DNA of 64,000 bases from Leisingera methylohalidivorans DSM 14336 (GCF_000511355.1 NC_023136.1:1-64000); one strand, 5' to 3'. Shown: positions 34,720 to 44,229, counted from the first letter of the stretch. The notes: generated from the sequence alone by a model not told the origin. Numbers and translations are program-made.

Positions 34720-36513
34720 TTACGGGGTCAATCCGGCCGTCTGCGGACCGCTCTCATCCGCCGGCGCCCCGGGCTTTCTTGCGCATTCGTGAAAGACCCG
34801 CAGGCGGCAGCGGGCGCAAATGTCGTCTTGTGCGGCGGCCACCGCCGCGTCGATGGCGGCGGCCTTGGTGCCGTGGATATGGTCCGGTCCAAGCACATCG
34901 CCGCAATGCAGCCGTTCGAGCGTGCGCAGGATGTCGGGGTGTTTCGCGATCAGGTGCAGGTCATGCCCCTGCGCGCGCGCCCGGCGCACCTCGTCCAGAA
35001 CGAACTGACCCCCCGACATGTCGATCCGTCCCACACCGCGCAGGTTGAATATCCGGGTCTTATCGCCATCCTGCGCGTCGAGTTGCCGGAACCGCCGTTC
35101 CACATGGTCGATGGAGCCGAAGAACAGCGGCCCCTCCAGCCGCGTCATGCTGATCTGCGGGCATTGCGGCAGGCCGTAGTGATGTGCGTTCAGAAACACC
35201 CGGCGGCCGCCCACGCCGGCCGGGGCGCCGACCGCCACGAGAGGCCGCGCGCTCTGGCTCAGAAAGACGACAAGCGAGGCCACGACCCCGGCGAGGATGG
35301 CGAAATCCAGCTCCGAAACGACGCCGGTCACGAAGGTCACCAGCAGGATGACGGTCTCGGACCGGCTGGTCGTCACGATATGACGGATTTCGCGGTGATC
35401 GATCAGTTTCAGCGCGACGTAAAGAATGATCGCCGAGACCGCGGGAACCGGCACGCGCGCGACCAGCGGCGAGACCAGCCAGAGCATCAGCAACAGGAAC
35501 CCGGCGGCCAGGATCGCCGAAAGCGGCGTTTTCGCCCCGCTGTCCGCGTTCAGGCCCGACCGGGTAAAGGAGCCGGACCCGGCATAGCACTGGAAGAAAC
35601 TGCCGACGAGGTTCGACATCCCCTGCCCCACGATCTCCTGATTGGAATCAAAGCGCTCCTTGCGCGCGACGGCGAAGGATTTCCCGATCGAGATGGCTTC
35701 GAGCAGGCCGACGAATGCGACCGCCGCGGCCCCGGGCAGCAGGGCGGCAAGGCTGTCCGCCTGCAACTGCGGCACTGCAAAAGAGGGGCTGACGGCGCCA
35801 AGCGGAGCAAAGTGGGCGACGCCCCGTCCCGCGGCGTCGAGCAGCGCCCCCGCGACCGAGCCCGCAAGCAGGGCGAGGATGTAGGCCGGCAGGCGCTTGT
35901 CGAGACGCGTCATCAGCAGGATCGTGCCAAGCGTCACCGCCGCAATCAGCATGGCGGCGGGCTCGATCATGTCGCGGCGGTCCGCCAGGGCAAGCAGGCG
36001 GGGCAGCACGCTGCCCTCTGACGCCCCCAGCCCCAGCGCGGGGCCGAGCTGCGACACGAAGATCAGGACCGCGGCGGCGCCGGTGAACCCGACGATGACC
36101 GAATGCGAGATGAAGGCGATCACCTCGCCCAGGCCCGACAGGCCCGCCGCCAGTTGCATGGCGCCGACCAGCAGCGTCAGGACAAGGGCGAGCGTGACAT
36201 ACTCGGGAGTGCCAACCGGCGCGAGGGGCGCCAGCGTCGCGAAAAGCACCGCCGAAATCGCCGTGGTCGGCCCGGAAACCATGATCATCGACGACCCCCA
36301 GATCGCCGCGACGAGCGGGACGATCATCGCGGTGAAGAGGCCGTATTCCGGCGGCAGACCGGCGATCACCGCAAAGGCGATGCCCTGCGGAAGCACGATG
36401 GTCGCGCCGGTCAGGCCCGCCATCGCGTCCGCGCGCAGGCTCTGACCATCGACAGCCGTCATCCACGGGCGGACAGGGACCAGGCGGCCAAGGATTTCGG
36501 TCGCGGCGCTCAC
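34720..36513 (-). CDS. SulP-family anion transporter with STAS domain
   Basis: This 597-residue protein has about 11-12 membrane helices with the SulP signature (ATIVLPQGIAFAVIAGLPPEYGLFTAMIVPLVAAIWGSS, then QEIVGQGMSNLVGSFFQCYAGSGSFTRSGLNADSGAKTPLSAI). A cytoplasmic STAS domain (about 430-545, including IFNLRGVGRIDMSGGQFVLDE) and a short tail with a cysteine cluster (CARCRLRVFHEC) follow. Substrates of the family are sulfate, bicarbonate or dicarboxylates. The start is GTG without a clear ribosome site. It is last in a minus-strand run with the metallo-hydrolase, dehydrogenase and aminotransferase. Confidence 0.85.
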   Translation of the reverse strand: MSAATEILGRLVPVRPWMTAVDGQSLRADAMAGLTGATIVLPQGIAFAVIAGLPPEYGLFTAMIVPLVAAIWGSSMIMVSGPTTAISAVLFATLAPLAPVGTPEYVTLALVLTLLVGAMQLAAGLSGLGEVIAFISHSVIVGFTGAAAVLIFVSQLGPALGLGASEGSVLPRLLALADRRDMIEPAAMLIAAVTLGTILLMTRLDKRLPAYILALLAGSVAGALLDAAGRGVAHFAPLGAVSPSFAVPQLQADSLAALLPGAAAVAFVGLLEAISIGKSFAVARKERFDSNQEIVGQGMSNLVGSFFQCYAGSGSFTRSGLNADSGAKTPLSAILAAGFLLLMLWLVSPLVARVPVPAVSAIILYVALKLIDHREIRHIVTTSRSETVILLVTFVTGVVSELDFAILAGVVASLVVFLSQSARPLVAVGAPAGVGGRRVFLNAHHYGLPQCPQISMTRLEGPLFFGSIDHVERRFRQLDAQDGDKTRIFNLRGVGRIDMSGGQFVLDEVRRARAQGHDLHLIAKHPDILRTLERLHCGDVLGPDHIHGTKAAAIDAAVAAAQDDICARCRLRVFHECARKPGAPADESGPQTAGLTP

Positions 36514-36594
36514 AGACGGCCGGCGCCGGAGACGGTTGCGCCGGCAAACCGCCCGTCCTGCCGGTCCCGGCAGCGGCGCGGCACCGGCACCGGA

Positions 36595-37476
36595 TCAGCC
36601 ACGGCTGCCGTCCCCGCCCTGGCCGCCGAGCGGAATGCGCAACCCGTCCCGCCCCACGACAAGCGGGCCGTTCCACGTCCTGGAAACCTCGTCCTTCCAG
36701 TCGGCCTCGCCGAAATCGGGATCGTCGGCGGGAACGAGGTGGTTGAGGACCAGTTGACCGACCATCGCGTCCGACGCGATCCGCCCGACATCGGCGGCCG
36801 GTGTATGCGAGGCCAACAGGTGTTCGCGCAGCCGCCCGGCCGAGGCGGTGCGCGCCACCAGCTTTTCTACCCCGGCGGTCAACATCGCCTCGTGCACAAG
36901 AACGTCGGCGCCTGCCGCAAAGCGCGCCAGCGGCGGGAAATAGCAGGTGTCTGCGGAAAAGACGACGCTCTGCCCGCCGCCCTCGAACCGCAGGGCATAG
37001 CATTCGGTCACCGGCGGGTGATCGACCCGCAGCGCACGCACAGCCACGCCGTCAAGTGCGGTCTCGAACCCTTCGTTCAGGGTCTCGAACCGGATCATCC
37101 CGGCAATCTCGGGGCGGCCTTCGTCGTCGATCCGGATGGCGTGGTCAAAGGCCATGGCCTTCAGGAAATGCCGCCAGTAATCTTCGCTGCCTTCGGGGCC
37201 GTAGACCGTCAACGGCTTGTTCAGCCCCGTCGTCCAGGCGGTGTAGATCAGCGGGCCAAGCTCGACCACGTGATCCGAATGCAGGTGGGTGATGAAGATG
37301 GCATCGAGGTCCAGCAGCGAGACGCCCGCCTCGACCACGCTGCGCGACACGCCGATGCCGCAATCCACCAGGATCGACTTGCCGTCCAGCCGCAACAGCG
37401 AGCAGGTGGGCATGGCGCCGCCCTGACGGATCGCCGGGCCGCCCTTTGTGCCCAGCAGAACAAGGTCATTTGTCAT
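36595..37476 (-). CDS. MBL-fold metallo-hydrolase, RNase Z-like
   Basis: This 293-residue metallo-beta-lactamase-fold hydrolase has the metal motif THLHSDH (His64, His66, Asp68, His69), then HPP at about 151, SADTCY at about 175 (third metal aspartate) and NHLVP near 246. The arrangement resembles RNase Z/arylsulfatase-type members acting on small molecules. Located between the aldehyde dehydrogenase (31-base gap) and SulP genes, it probably cleaves an ester, lactone or sulfate in the same pathway. Function not assigned. Confidence 0.8.
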   Translation of the reverse strand: MTNDLVLLGTKGGPAIRQGGAMPTCSLLRLDGKSILVDCGIGVSRSVVEAGVSLLDLDAIFITHLHSDHVVELGPLIYTAWTTGLNKPLTVYGPEGSEDYWRHFLKAMAFDHAIRIDDEGRPEIAGMIRFETLNEGFETALDGVAVRALRVDHPPVTECYALRFEGGGQSVVFSADTCYFPPLARFAAGADVLVHEAMLTAGVEKLVARTASAGRLREHLLASHTPAADVGRIASDAMVGQLVLNHLVPADDPDFGEADWKDEVSRTWNGPLVVGRDGLRIPLGGQGGDGSRG

Positions 37477-37507
37477 TCGGTATCCTCTGGTTTTCGGTCG
37501 ATATGCG

Positions 37508-38995
37508 TCACAGTTTCATCCAGACCGTTTTGAGGTCGGTGTATTTCTCAAAGGCGTGCATGGACTTGTCGACGCCGTTGCCGGATTGCTTCATGCCGGC
37601 CATCGGCACGGTGATGTCCGACCCGCCGTAGGTGTTGACGTGCAGCAGCCCCCCCTTGACCGCCCGGGTCACGCGATGCGCGGCCGACAGGTCCGCGGTC
37701 CAGACCGCCCCCGAAAGGCCGTAGTCGGTGCCGTTGGCCAGCGCGATCGCCTCGTCTGCGTCGGCAAAGCCGGTGACGGCCAGGACCGGGCCGAAGACCT
37801 CGTTGCGCGCAAGCGCCGCCGTGGGCGCGACACGGTCGACCACCGTCGGCGCCATGTAATAGCCGCCGCTGTCTTCGCGGATGCGCTTGCCGCCGGTCAG
37901 CACCGTGCCGCCTTCGTTGCGGGCCTTGTCGACTGCGGCGAGGTTGCCCGACAGCTGCGCCTGCGAGTGGACCGCCCCGATGTCGGTGTCCAGACTCAGC
38001 GGATCCCCGACCGTGAGGCCTTCGGCGATCTCCACCACCCGGCGAACGAATTCGTCGTGGATGCTGTTTTCGACCAGCAGGCGGGACCCTGCGATGCAGA
38101 CCTGACCGGAGTTTCGGAAGATGCCGTTGGCCGCGGCCTGCGCCGCCTCTTCGAGGTCGGGCGCGTTGGCGAAAACGATGTTGGGCGACTTGCCGCCGAG
38201 TTCGAGGTAGCAGCGCTTCATGTTCGAGCGCGCGGAGTATTCCAGCAGGCGGCGTCCCGTCGCACCCGAGCCGGTAAAGGCCAGCACGTCGATGTCGGGA
38301 TGCAGGCCCATCGCTTCGCCGACCACCGGACCGGCGCCGGTGACGACGTTCAGAACGCCGTCCGGTATCCCGGCCTCCTGCGCCAGTTCGGCGAGGCGCA
38401 GCAGCGACAGCGCGGCACTTTCTGCCGGTTTCAGAACCACCGAGTTCCCGGCCGCCAGCGCCGGCGCGATCTTCCACGCGCCGATCATCAGCGGGAAGTT
38501 CCACGGTACTATGGCCCCGACCACGCCGATGGCTTCGCGGTGGACCAGCGCCAGCGTCCCGTCCGGCGTGGGCGCGATCTCTCCGCCGATCTTGTCGGCG
38601 CATTCCGCGTAGAACCGGATGGTGGCGGCGGCGGACCCCGGTTCCGCCTTCAACGCCATGCCGATCTCTGTGCCGTTGTCCCGTACGCCCAGCACCGCCA
38701 GTTCAAGCGCGTGGCTTTGCACGAGGTCGGCGAAACGGTGCAGCACCGTCTTGCGCGCCATCGGCGCCATGCGCGACCAGCGCCCATCTTCGAAGGCGGC
38801 CCGGGCGGCCCGGACGGCGGCACCCGCGTCCGCGGCGGTGGCCTCGGCCAGCGTGGTCAGGGTCGCGCCGTCGATCGGGCTGACCGCATCGCGCCTGCCC
38901 CCGTCAGACGCCTGCACCCAGCGCCCCCCAATGAACAGGGCGCGGTCGGGAATGGCCGCGTCGCGCAGCGCGTCGATCTCGGGTTGGGCAGGCAT
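37508..38995 (-). CDS. NAD(P)-dependent aldehyde dehydrogenase
   Basis: This 495-residue ALDH is complete, with VVGAIVPWNFPL, LAFTGSGATGRRLLEYSA, the general base in CYLELGGKSPNIVFA, the catalytic cysteine in IFRNSGQVCIAGSRLLV and EVFGPVLAV. It resembles PuuC-type enzymes that oxidise amino aldehydes to amino acids. In this cluster an aldehyde from the phospho-lyase or from the aminotransferase genes is the natural substrate. It is co-directional with the upstream aminotransferase, separated by 230 bases. Confidence 0.9.
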   Translation of the reverse strand: MPAQPEIDALRDAAIPDRALFIGGRWVQASDGGRRDAVSPIDGATLTTLAEATAADAGAAVRAARAAFEDGRWSRMAPMARKTVLHRFADLVQSHALELAVLGVRDNGTEIGMALKAEPGSAAATIRFYAECADKIGGEIAPTPDGTLALVHREAIGVVGAIVPWNFPLMIGAWKIAPALAAGNSVVLKPAESAALSLLRLAELAQEAGIPDGVLNVVTGAGPVVGEAMGLHPDIDVLAFTGSGATGRRLLEYSARSNMKRCYLELGGKSPNIVFANAPDLEEAAQAAANGIFRNSGQVCIAGSRLLVENSIHDEFVRRVVEIAEGLTVGDPLSLDTDIGAVHSQAQLSGNLAAVDKARNEGGTVLTGGKRIREDSGGYYMAPTVVDRVAPTAALARNEVFGPVLAVTGFADADEAIALANGTDYGLSGAVWTADLSAAHRVTRAVKGGLLHVNTYGGSDITVPMAGMKQSGNGVDKSMHAFEKYTDLKTVWMKL

Positions 38996-39225
38996 GTCGT
39001 AATCCTCTCGTCCATGGGGATGCGCAACGGGCTACCGCACCCCGGTCTGTCCCCACCGCACGATCACAGGCTCCCGGTGGGGTGGCCCCCACCTGAGGGC
39101 GTCAATCGGCTCTATTATTGAATCGTTGGTTTATGTTTTGGATCGCACCCGCGGGTCAGCGTCGAGACGTCACAGCCCGGCCTGCCGGCGGAGGCCGGAG
39201 CGGCCGGACAACATCGCCTGACCTT

Positions 39226-40584
39226 TCACCCGGCCGCCGCGGCCAGACCGGCGTCGAGCGCCGACAGGATGGTCTGGACGTCCGTGGCGGTCAGCACCAG
39301 CGGCGGCGACAGGATGATGTTGGGGCCCGACACGCGCACCATCGCGCCGGCCTCGTAGGCGGCGCGCTGCACCCTCCCGATGGTCTCCATGTCGATCGGA
39401 GTCTTGGCGGCAGGATCCGACACCAGTTCCAGCGCGCACATCAGGCCGTGGCCGCCGCGCAGGTCGCCGATCACGTCGTACTTCGCCGCAAGCGCTTGAA
39501 GCCCCTTGAAAAGCTGCGCACCGCGCGCCGCCGCGTTGTCCTTGACCTGAAGCCGGCCGGTTTCCTTCAGGCAGGCGATGGCCGCCGCCGCGCCGACGGG
39601 ATGGCCTGAGTAGGTATAGCCAGAACCGATGAAGCCCTTGCCCGACCGATCCTGTTCAAAGACCTCGGTCACGGCTTCGGCCACCATGACCGCGCCGAAG
39701 GGGAAATAGCCGTTGGTGATCGCCTTGGCGGTACACATCAGGTCGGGCTTCACGCCCCAATGGCGCGACCCGGACCACGACCCGGTGCGCCCGAAGGCGG
39801 TGATGACCTCGTCGGCGATCAGCAGGATGCCGTGGCGGTCGCAGATTTCGCGCACGCCGGGCATGAAGCTTTCATGGGGCGTGATCACGCCCCCTGCGCC
39901 CAGCACCGGCTCCATGATGAAGGCCGCGATCGTCTCGGCGCCCTGGAACCGGATCTCGTCCTCGAGCGCCGCCAGACACAGCTGCGCCAGCCGCGCCGGA
40001 TCGGTCTCGTTGAAGGGGTTGCGGTAGGGATAGGGCGCCGGGATGTGGTGGCAGCCCGCCATCAGCGGCTCGTACTGGGTGCGGAAGTTGGCATTGCCAT
40101 TGACCGAGGCGCCGAGGGTATGCGTGCCGTGGTAGCCCTTCTTGAGGCTGAGGAACTTCACCCGGCCCGGCTCTCCGCGGATCTTGTGATACTGCCGCGC
40201 AAGGCGCAGCGAAACCTCGACACTGTCGGAACCGCCCGAGGTGAAGAAGGCGCGGCTGAGCCCGTCGGGAGCAAAGAACTCGCGCAGCATGTAGCTGAGT
40301 TCGATCACCGCATCGTTCGAGGTGCCGCGGAAGGTCGAGTAATAGGGCAGCCGGTCCAGCTGCGCGGCAATCGCCGCCTTCACCGGAGCGCAGGAATAGC
40401 CGAGGTTGACGTTCCAGAGCCCGCCGACCGCATCGACGGTGCGGTGGCCGTCGATGTCGACGATCTGGACGCCTTCGGCCTCGGTGATGATGTCGGGCGG
40501 ATTCTCGAGGCTGTCCGCCGGATGCGCCATCGGGTGCCACATGTGGCGGGCGTTGTTTTCCTTGAGGAAGTTTTCGTCTTTCAT
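39226..40584 (-). CDS. Class III aminotransferase (omega-amino acid/amine type)
   Basis: This 452-residue PLP enzyme of fold type I, subgroup II, has the PLP lysine in LMCTAKAITNGYFPFGAV, LIADEVITAFGRTGSW upstream of it, and an active-site YYSTFRGTSN region early. Members transaminate omega-amino acids, diamines or taurine-like substrates with pyruvate or 2-oxoglutarate. It lies in the same orientation as the aldehyde dehydrogenase, consistent with amine to aldehyde to acid oxidation. The ATG at 40584 begins MKDENFLKENN. Confidence 0.88.
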   Translation of the reverse strand: MKDENFLKENNARHMWHPMAHPADSLENPPDIITEAEGVQIVDIDGHRTVDAVGGLWNVNLGYSCAPVKAAIAAQLDRLPYYSTFRGTSNDAVIELSYMLREFFAPDGLSRAFFTSGGSDSVEVSLRLARQYHKIRGEPGRVKFLSLKKGYHGTHTLGASVNGNANFRTQYEPLMAGCHHIPAPYPYRNPFNETDPARLAQLCLAALEDEIRFQGAETIAAFIMEPVLGAGGVITPHESFMPGVREICDRHGILLIADEVITAFGRTGSWSGSRHWGVKPDLMCTAKAITNGYFPFGAVMVAEAVTEVFEQDRSGKGFIGSGYTYSGHPVGAAAAIACLKETGRLQVKDNAAARGAQLFKGLQALAAKYDVIGDLRGGHGLMCALELVSDPAAKTPIDMETIGRVQRAAYEAGAMVRVSGPNIILSPPLVLTATDVQTILSALDAGLAAAAG

Positions 40585-40798
40585 GGGGGATCCCTTCAGG
40601 CGGAAATGGCGGGCACCCGGGCAAGGGCATCGCCCGGACAGGTGAAATCATGAACGGCAAACGGCCCGCAGAATCGCAGGGTCATCGTCCGAATCGGCGG
40701 CGGCGCTGTCATGGCAAACCCCTTCCATTGGTTCATTATCTGCACCGCTTGTTCATATATCGTGCCGATTATCCGGCGGCCTGTCAATGAAAAGAGTC

Positions 40799-40828
40799 GG
40801 GCGCCGGCCATTCTCATGGCCGGCGCCC
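40799..40828 (-). terminator. Intrinsic terminator of the IclR gene
   Basis: A perfect 12-base-pair stem, GGGCGCCGGCCA with TGGCCGGCGCCC and a six-base loop, lies 37 bases beyond the IclR stop. Read on the minus strand it is followed by a pyrimidine-rich CTCTTTTC tail. Confidence 0.65.
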
Positions 40829-40865
40829 CTTGGATCATTCGCCTCCAGGGTGTCCCGGGAAGTGC

Positions 40866-41663
40866 TCAGCCGCCGCCGTCCAGAAGCCGCGCGATCCTGT
40901 CCGCATAGGCGCGGGGCTGCTGCCCGCCCAGCTCCGAGGTCATGGCCCCGGCGACGCGCAGCACGGCCCGCAGGCTGATCTGGTGCTGCTCTTCGGTCAT
41001 CCGGTGCGAAGGCGTCGCGACAGAGACCGCCCCGCAGGCCATGCCCGAGCGGTCGAACAGCGGCGCGGCAAGGCCGTGGACGTCCTCTTCGTTGGTCTGG
41101 TCGGCCTCGGAATACCCCGCCTCGCGGACCTCGGCGATGCGCGCGCGGATCGCGCCGTTATCGGTCTCCGTGAACCGGGTGCGCGCGGCCTTGGGCGCCG
41201 CCAGCACCCGCTTCACCAGGGCGTCATCCGCAAAGGCCAGCGTGGCAAGACCCGAGGCCGTGCTGTGAAAGGGCAGGATTTCACCCGCGACCAGCGACAC
41301 CCGGCTGCCTTTCCTGCTTTCGCAGGTCGAGATATTGGCCAGCGCCTTCCCCGAGATCAGCGAGGCATGCGCGGTCTCGCCGGTTTCGGCCGAAAGCTCC
41401 TCGAGCATCGGCTGCACGATGGACACGATCGGAAAGGCGGTCTCACGCACACGCGCCAGCCGCAGAACCCCGGCGCCAAGCCGGTAAAGACGCGAATCTG
41501 CCTGCTGTTCGACAAGGCCGGACTCGGCCATGGACCCCATCATCCGGTGGACGGCGGCCTTATCCAGACCCGACTGGCGCGCCAGTTCGGACAGGCCAAG
41601 CTCTGGCTGATCCTCGGAAAAAAACTCCAGCAATCCGAGCGCCTTTGTAACGGTCGATGACAT
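40866..41663 (-). CDS. IclR-family transcriptional regulator
   Basis: This 265-residue regulator has an N-terminal winged helix (residues 5-60, LGLSELARQSGLDKAAVHRMMGSMAESGLVEQ) and a GAF-like effector domain (about 75-250) with the family GxLPFHSTASGLATLAF region. It is divergent from the phospho-lyase/kinase pair and upstream of the aminotransferase/ALDH genes, so it likely controls the whole amine cluster. Confidence 0.9.
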   Translation of the reverse strand: MSSTVTKALGLLEFFSEDQPELGLSELARQSGLDKAAVHRMMGSMAESGLVEQQADSRLYRLGAGVLRLARVRETAFPIVSIVQPMLEELSAETGETAHASLISGKALANISTCESRKGSRVSLVAGEILPFHSTASGLATLAFADDALVKRVLAAPKAARTRFTETDNGAIRARIAEVREAGYSEADQTNEEDVHGLAAPLFDRSGMACGAVSVATPSHRMTEEQHQISLRAVLRVAGAMTSELGGQQPRAYADRIARLLDGGG

Positions 41664-41715
41664 TGTGGTTCCCCTAACCTTCGGCGGGCGGCCCGTAGCG
41701 ACAATCGGGAAAAGA

Positions 41716-41771
41716 TTGACACAAAGGCAAGCGGCCCGATAAAATCACCGCCATTGATAATATATCACCGC
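41716..41771 (+). promoter_or_regulatory. Promoter and candidate operator for the lyase-kinase operon
   Basis: TTGACA at 41716-41721 and TAAAAT at 41740-41745 are separated by 18 bases and form a good sigma-70 promoter reading right. Two direct repeats ATCACCGC at 41744-41751 and 41764-41771 lie exactly 20 bases apart (two helical turns), just downstream of and overlapping the -10. They are good candidates for IclR binding. Confidence 0.55.
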
Positions 41772-41874
41772 AGAAAAGTGGTCAATGCCCGGAACAATGC
41801 CCGCGTCCGGCGCTGTACTGCCAACCGTCATAGCCCTCCCCGGCCTTGCGCGCCTCGAAAACAGGAGACACCTG

Positions 41875-43152
41875 ATGTCTGATCTCATCGCCCGCCGCCG
41901 CGCCCTTCTAGGACCGAACGTCTCGACCTTCTACGACGACCCCGTGCATGTCGTGAAAGGCGAAGGGGTCTGGCTTTGGGATGCCGAGGGCAACAAGTAC
42001 CTCGACTGCTACAACAACGTGCCGCATGTCGGCCATTGCAACCCGCGCGTGGTCGAGGCGATCTGCGATCAGGCGCGCCGTCTGAACACGCACACCCGCT
42101 ATCTGCACGAGGGCATCCTCGACTATGTCGAACGCCTGACCGCGACCTTCGACGCACCGCTCGATACCGCGATCATGACCTGCACCGGATCCGAGGCGAA
42201 CGACATCGCCCTGCGCATGGCCGAGGCCATGACCGGCAAGCGCGGAATCGTGGCGACCGATGCCACCTACCACGGCAACACCACGCTGGTCTCTCATCTG
42301 TCGCGCAACAACGTGCCCGCCGTCGGCTTTGGGCTGGACCAGTACCTGCGCCACGTCGAAGCGCCCGACAGCTACCGCATCCACGACCCCGACGGGCAGC
42401 GCTTTGCTGCGCAGGTACAAGAGGCCATCGACGCGCACGAAGCCTCGGGCGCCGGGTTCGCGGCGCTGATCGTCTGCCCGCTGTTCCTGAACGAAGGCTT
42501 TCCGGCACAGGCCGAAGGCTGGCTGAAACCGGCGGCCGAGGCGGTCCGGCGCGCGGGCGGCCTGTTGATCGCCGACGAGGTGCAATCCGGCTTTGGCCGC
42601 TGCGGCAGCCACTTCTGGGCGCATCAGAAACAGGGCGTCACACCGGACGTGGTCTGCATGGGCAAGCCCATGGGCAACGGCCACCCGGTCGCCGGGCTTG
42701 TCACCACCTCGGAGATCATGGCGCGTTTCCGTCACGCCTTTCGCTATTTCAACACCTTCGGCGGCAACCCGGTGTCCTCCGCGGCGGCCATGGCGGTGCT
42801 GGAAGAGCTGGAAGCCGAGGACCTGCAAGCCAATGCCTCCCGGATCGGCAGGCTTGCTGCAGAGCGGCTGAACGCCCTCGCAGGAAAATACGAGATCATC
42901 GGAGACGTGCGGCAGTCCGGCATGGTCTTCGGCGCCGAGTTCGTCACCGACCGCGACAGCAAAACTCCGGCCAGCGCGTTCGCCGGCCGCGTAATCAATA
43001 CCATGCGCCATCGCGGCATCATCCTGTCCAGGCTCGGGCGTCACGCCAACACGCTGAAGATCCGTCCGCCGATGCCCTTCGGCGAAGCCCATCTGGAACT
43101 TCTGATCGATACGCTGGACGACGTCCTCGCCGAAACGCTGGTGTCGGCATGA
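41875..43152 (+). CDS. Class III PLP phospho-lyase-like protein (ETNPPL/PHYKPL type)
   Basis: This 425-residue PLP enzyme closely resembles the AGXT2L subgroup of class III aminotransferases rather than ordinary transaminases. The stretch CMGKPMGNGHPVAG (PLP lysine 264) and YFNTFGGNPVSSAAAMAVLEELEAEDLQANA match, as I recall, ethanolamine-phosphate and phosphohydroxylysine phospho-lyases. Such enzymes eliminate phosphate and ammonia from an O-phosphorylated amino alcohol to give an aldehyde. The next gene, overlapping by four bases, encodes the matching type of kinase. The start at 41875 has AGGAGA upstream. The exact substrate is unknown. Confidence 0.75.
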   Translation: MSDLIARRRALLGPNVSTFYDDPVHVVKGEGVWLWDAEGNKYLDCYNNVPHVGHCNPRVVEAICDQARRLNTHTRYLHEGILDYVERLTATFDAPLDTAIMTCTGSEANDIALRMAEAMTGKRGIVATDATYHGNTTLVSHLSRNNVPAVGFGLDQYLRHVEAPDSYRIHDPDGQRFAAQVQEAIDAHEASGAGFAALIVCPLFLNEGFPAQAEGWLKPAAEAVRRAGGLLIADEVQSGFGRCGSHFWAHQKQGVTPDVVCMGKPMGNGHPVAGLVTTSEIMARFRHAFRYFNTFGGNPVSSAAAMAVLEELEAEDLQANASRIGRLAAERLNALAGKYEIIGDVRQSGMVFGAEFVTDRDSKTPASAFAGRVINTMRHRGIILSRLGRHANTLKIRPPMPFGEAHLELLIDTLDDVLAETLVSA

Positions 43153-44096
43153 CCGATCCCGTGACCGAGGCCCTGGCGCTCTGGGGTATGAGCGGCGCGG
43201 CCTGCGACTTCGTGGCCGGGCGCGAGAACAGGGTCTACCGAGTGCGCGGCGCGGACGGTGCCTTTGCCCTGCGCATCCGCCGGCCCGGGCTGCGGACCGG
43301 GGCCGAACTGCGTTCGGAACTGCAATGGCTGGACGCGATGGACCGCGCCGGCCTGTCGGTGCCCCGCCCCCGGCCCTCGCTGTCCGGCGCGCTCTTGGAA
43401 ACTGTCGCCGGCCACGCCGTCGACATGGTCGGTTGGCTGGACGGTCGCCCCATGGGCCAAAGCCGCGGCGCGCTCGACCTTGACGACCGGGCTGGCACCT
43501 TCTTTCGGCTTGGCCGCGACATGGCGCGGCTTCACGCCGCCAGCGACGCCTTCGACCCGCCGCCGGGTTTCGCGCGCATCCGCTGGGACATCGACGGGCT
43601 GCTGGGTGAGGCGCCGCTCTGGCACCGCTTCTGGGAGAGCCCGGCGCTGGACGCGCCGACCCGCGACATGCTGGCCACCTTCCGCCGCCACGCCCGCGCC
43701 GATCTGGAACAGGCCTGCGCCGATCTGGACTTCGGGCTGATCCACGCTGATCTGGTGCGCGAGAACGTGCTGGTCGATGGCGACGCTCTGCGGCTGATCG
43801 ACTTTGACGACGGCGGCTACGGGTTTCGGCTGTTCGACATCGCCACGGCGCTGATCAAGAACCGCAAAGAACCGGATTACGACAGGCTCAAGGCCGCGCT
43901 GATCCGGGGATATCGCTCGGTCCGTACGCTGGACATGGCTCGCCTCGACCTCTTCATGGCGCTGCGCGCTGTGACCTATGTAGGCTGGATCGTCCCGCGC
44001 ATGGACGAAGAGGGCTCGCCCGGGCGCAACGCGTTTTTCCTGGAAGACGCCCGGTATTTCTGCTGGCACTGGCTGACCCAGCCGCATCTGACCTAA
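43149..44096 (+). CDS. APH-type small-molecule kinase
   Basis: This 315-residue phosphotransferase of the aminoglycoside/choline kinase fold has the Brenner-type catalytic motif IHADLVRENVL (Asp201, Asn206) and the metal-binding DFDD at 218-221. It resembles the hydroxylysine-kinase group that is paired with AGXT2L-type lyases. The start overlaps the lyase stop (ATGA), showing tight coupling. The kinase would phosphorylate an amino alcohol such as ethanolamine or hydroxylysine for the lyase. Antibiotic phosphorylation is less likely in this context. Confidence 0.78.
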   Translation: MTDPVTEALALWGMSGAACDFVAGRENRVYRVRGADGAFALRIRRPGLRTGAELRSELQWLDAMDRAGLSVPRPRPSLSGALLETVAGHAVDMVGWLDGRPMGQSRGALDLDDRAGTFFRLGRDMARLHAASDAFDPPPGFARIRWDIDGLLGEAPLWHRFWESPALDAPTRDMLATFRRHARADLEQACADLDFGLIHADLVRENVLVDGDALRLIDFDDGGYGFRLFDIATALIKNRKEPDYDRLKAALIRGYRSVRTLDMARLDLFMALRAVTYVGWIVPRMDEEGSPGRNAFFLEDARYFCWHWLTQPHLT

Positions 44097-44229
44097 TGGT
44101 GGGGATCAGATTACCTAGGTGTTTGATCCCAGGGTTTGACGGGGCGATCCCTTCGGCGGATTGCAAGGAAGCCCTAAGGGGCAAGTTCGTCACGGCGGCG
44201 CCACGCACTGTCACCCGGCAGGCGATTGC

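Noticed and set aside
40596..40838. 80-codon minus-strand frame upstream of the class III aminotransferase
   Set aside because: It runs through the IclR terminator hairpin and has no family features. The segment is better read as terminator plus promoter region.
43149..44096. Aminoglycoside resistance kinase
   Set aside because: Coupled by overlap to an ethanolamine-phosphate-lyase-like gene under IclR control, so a metabolic kinase is more likely.
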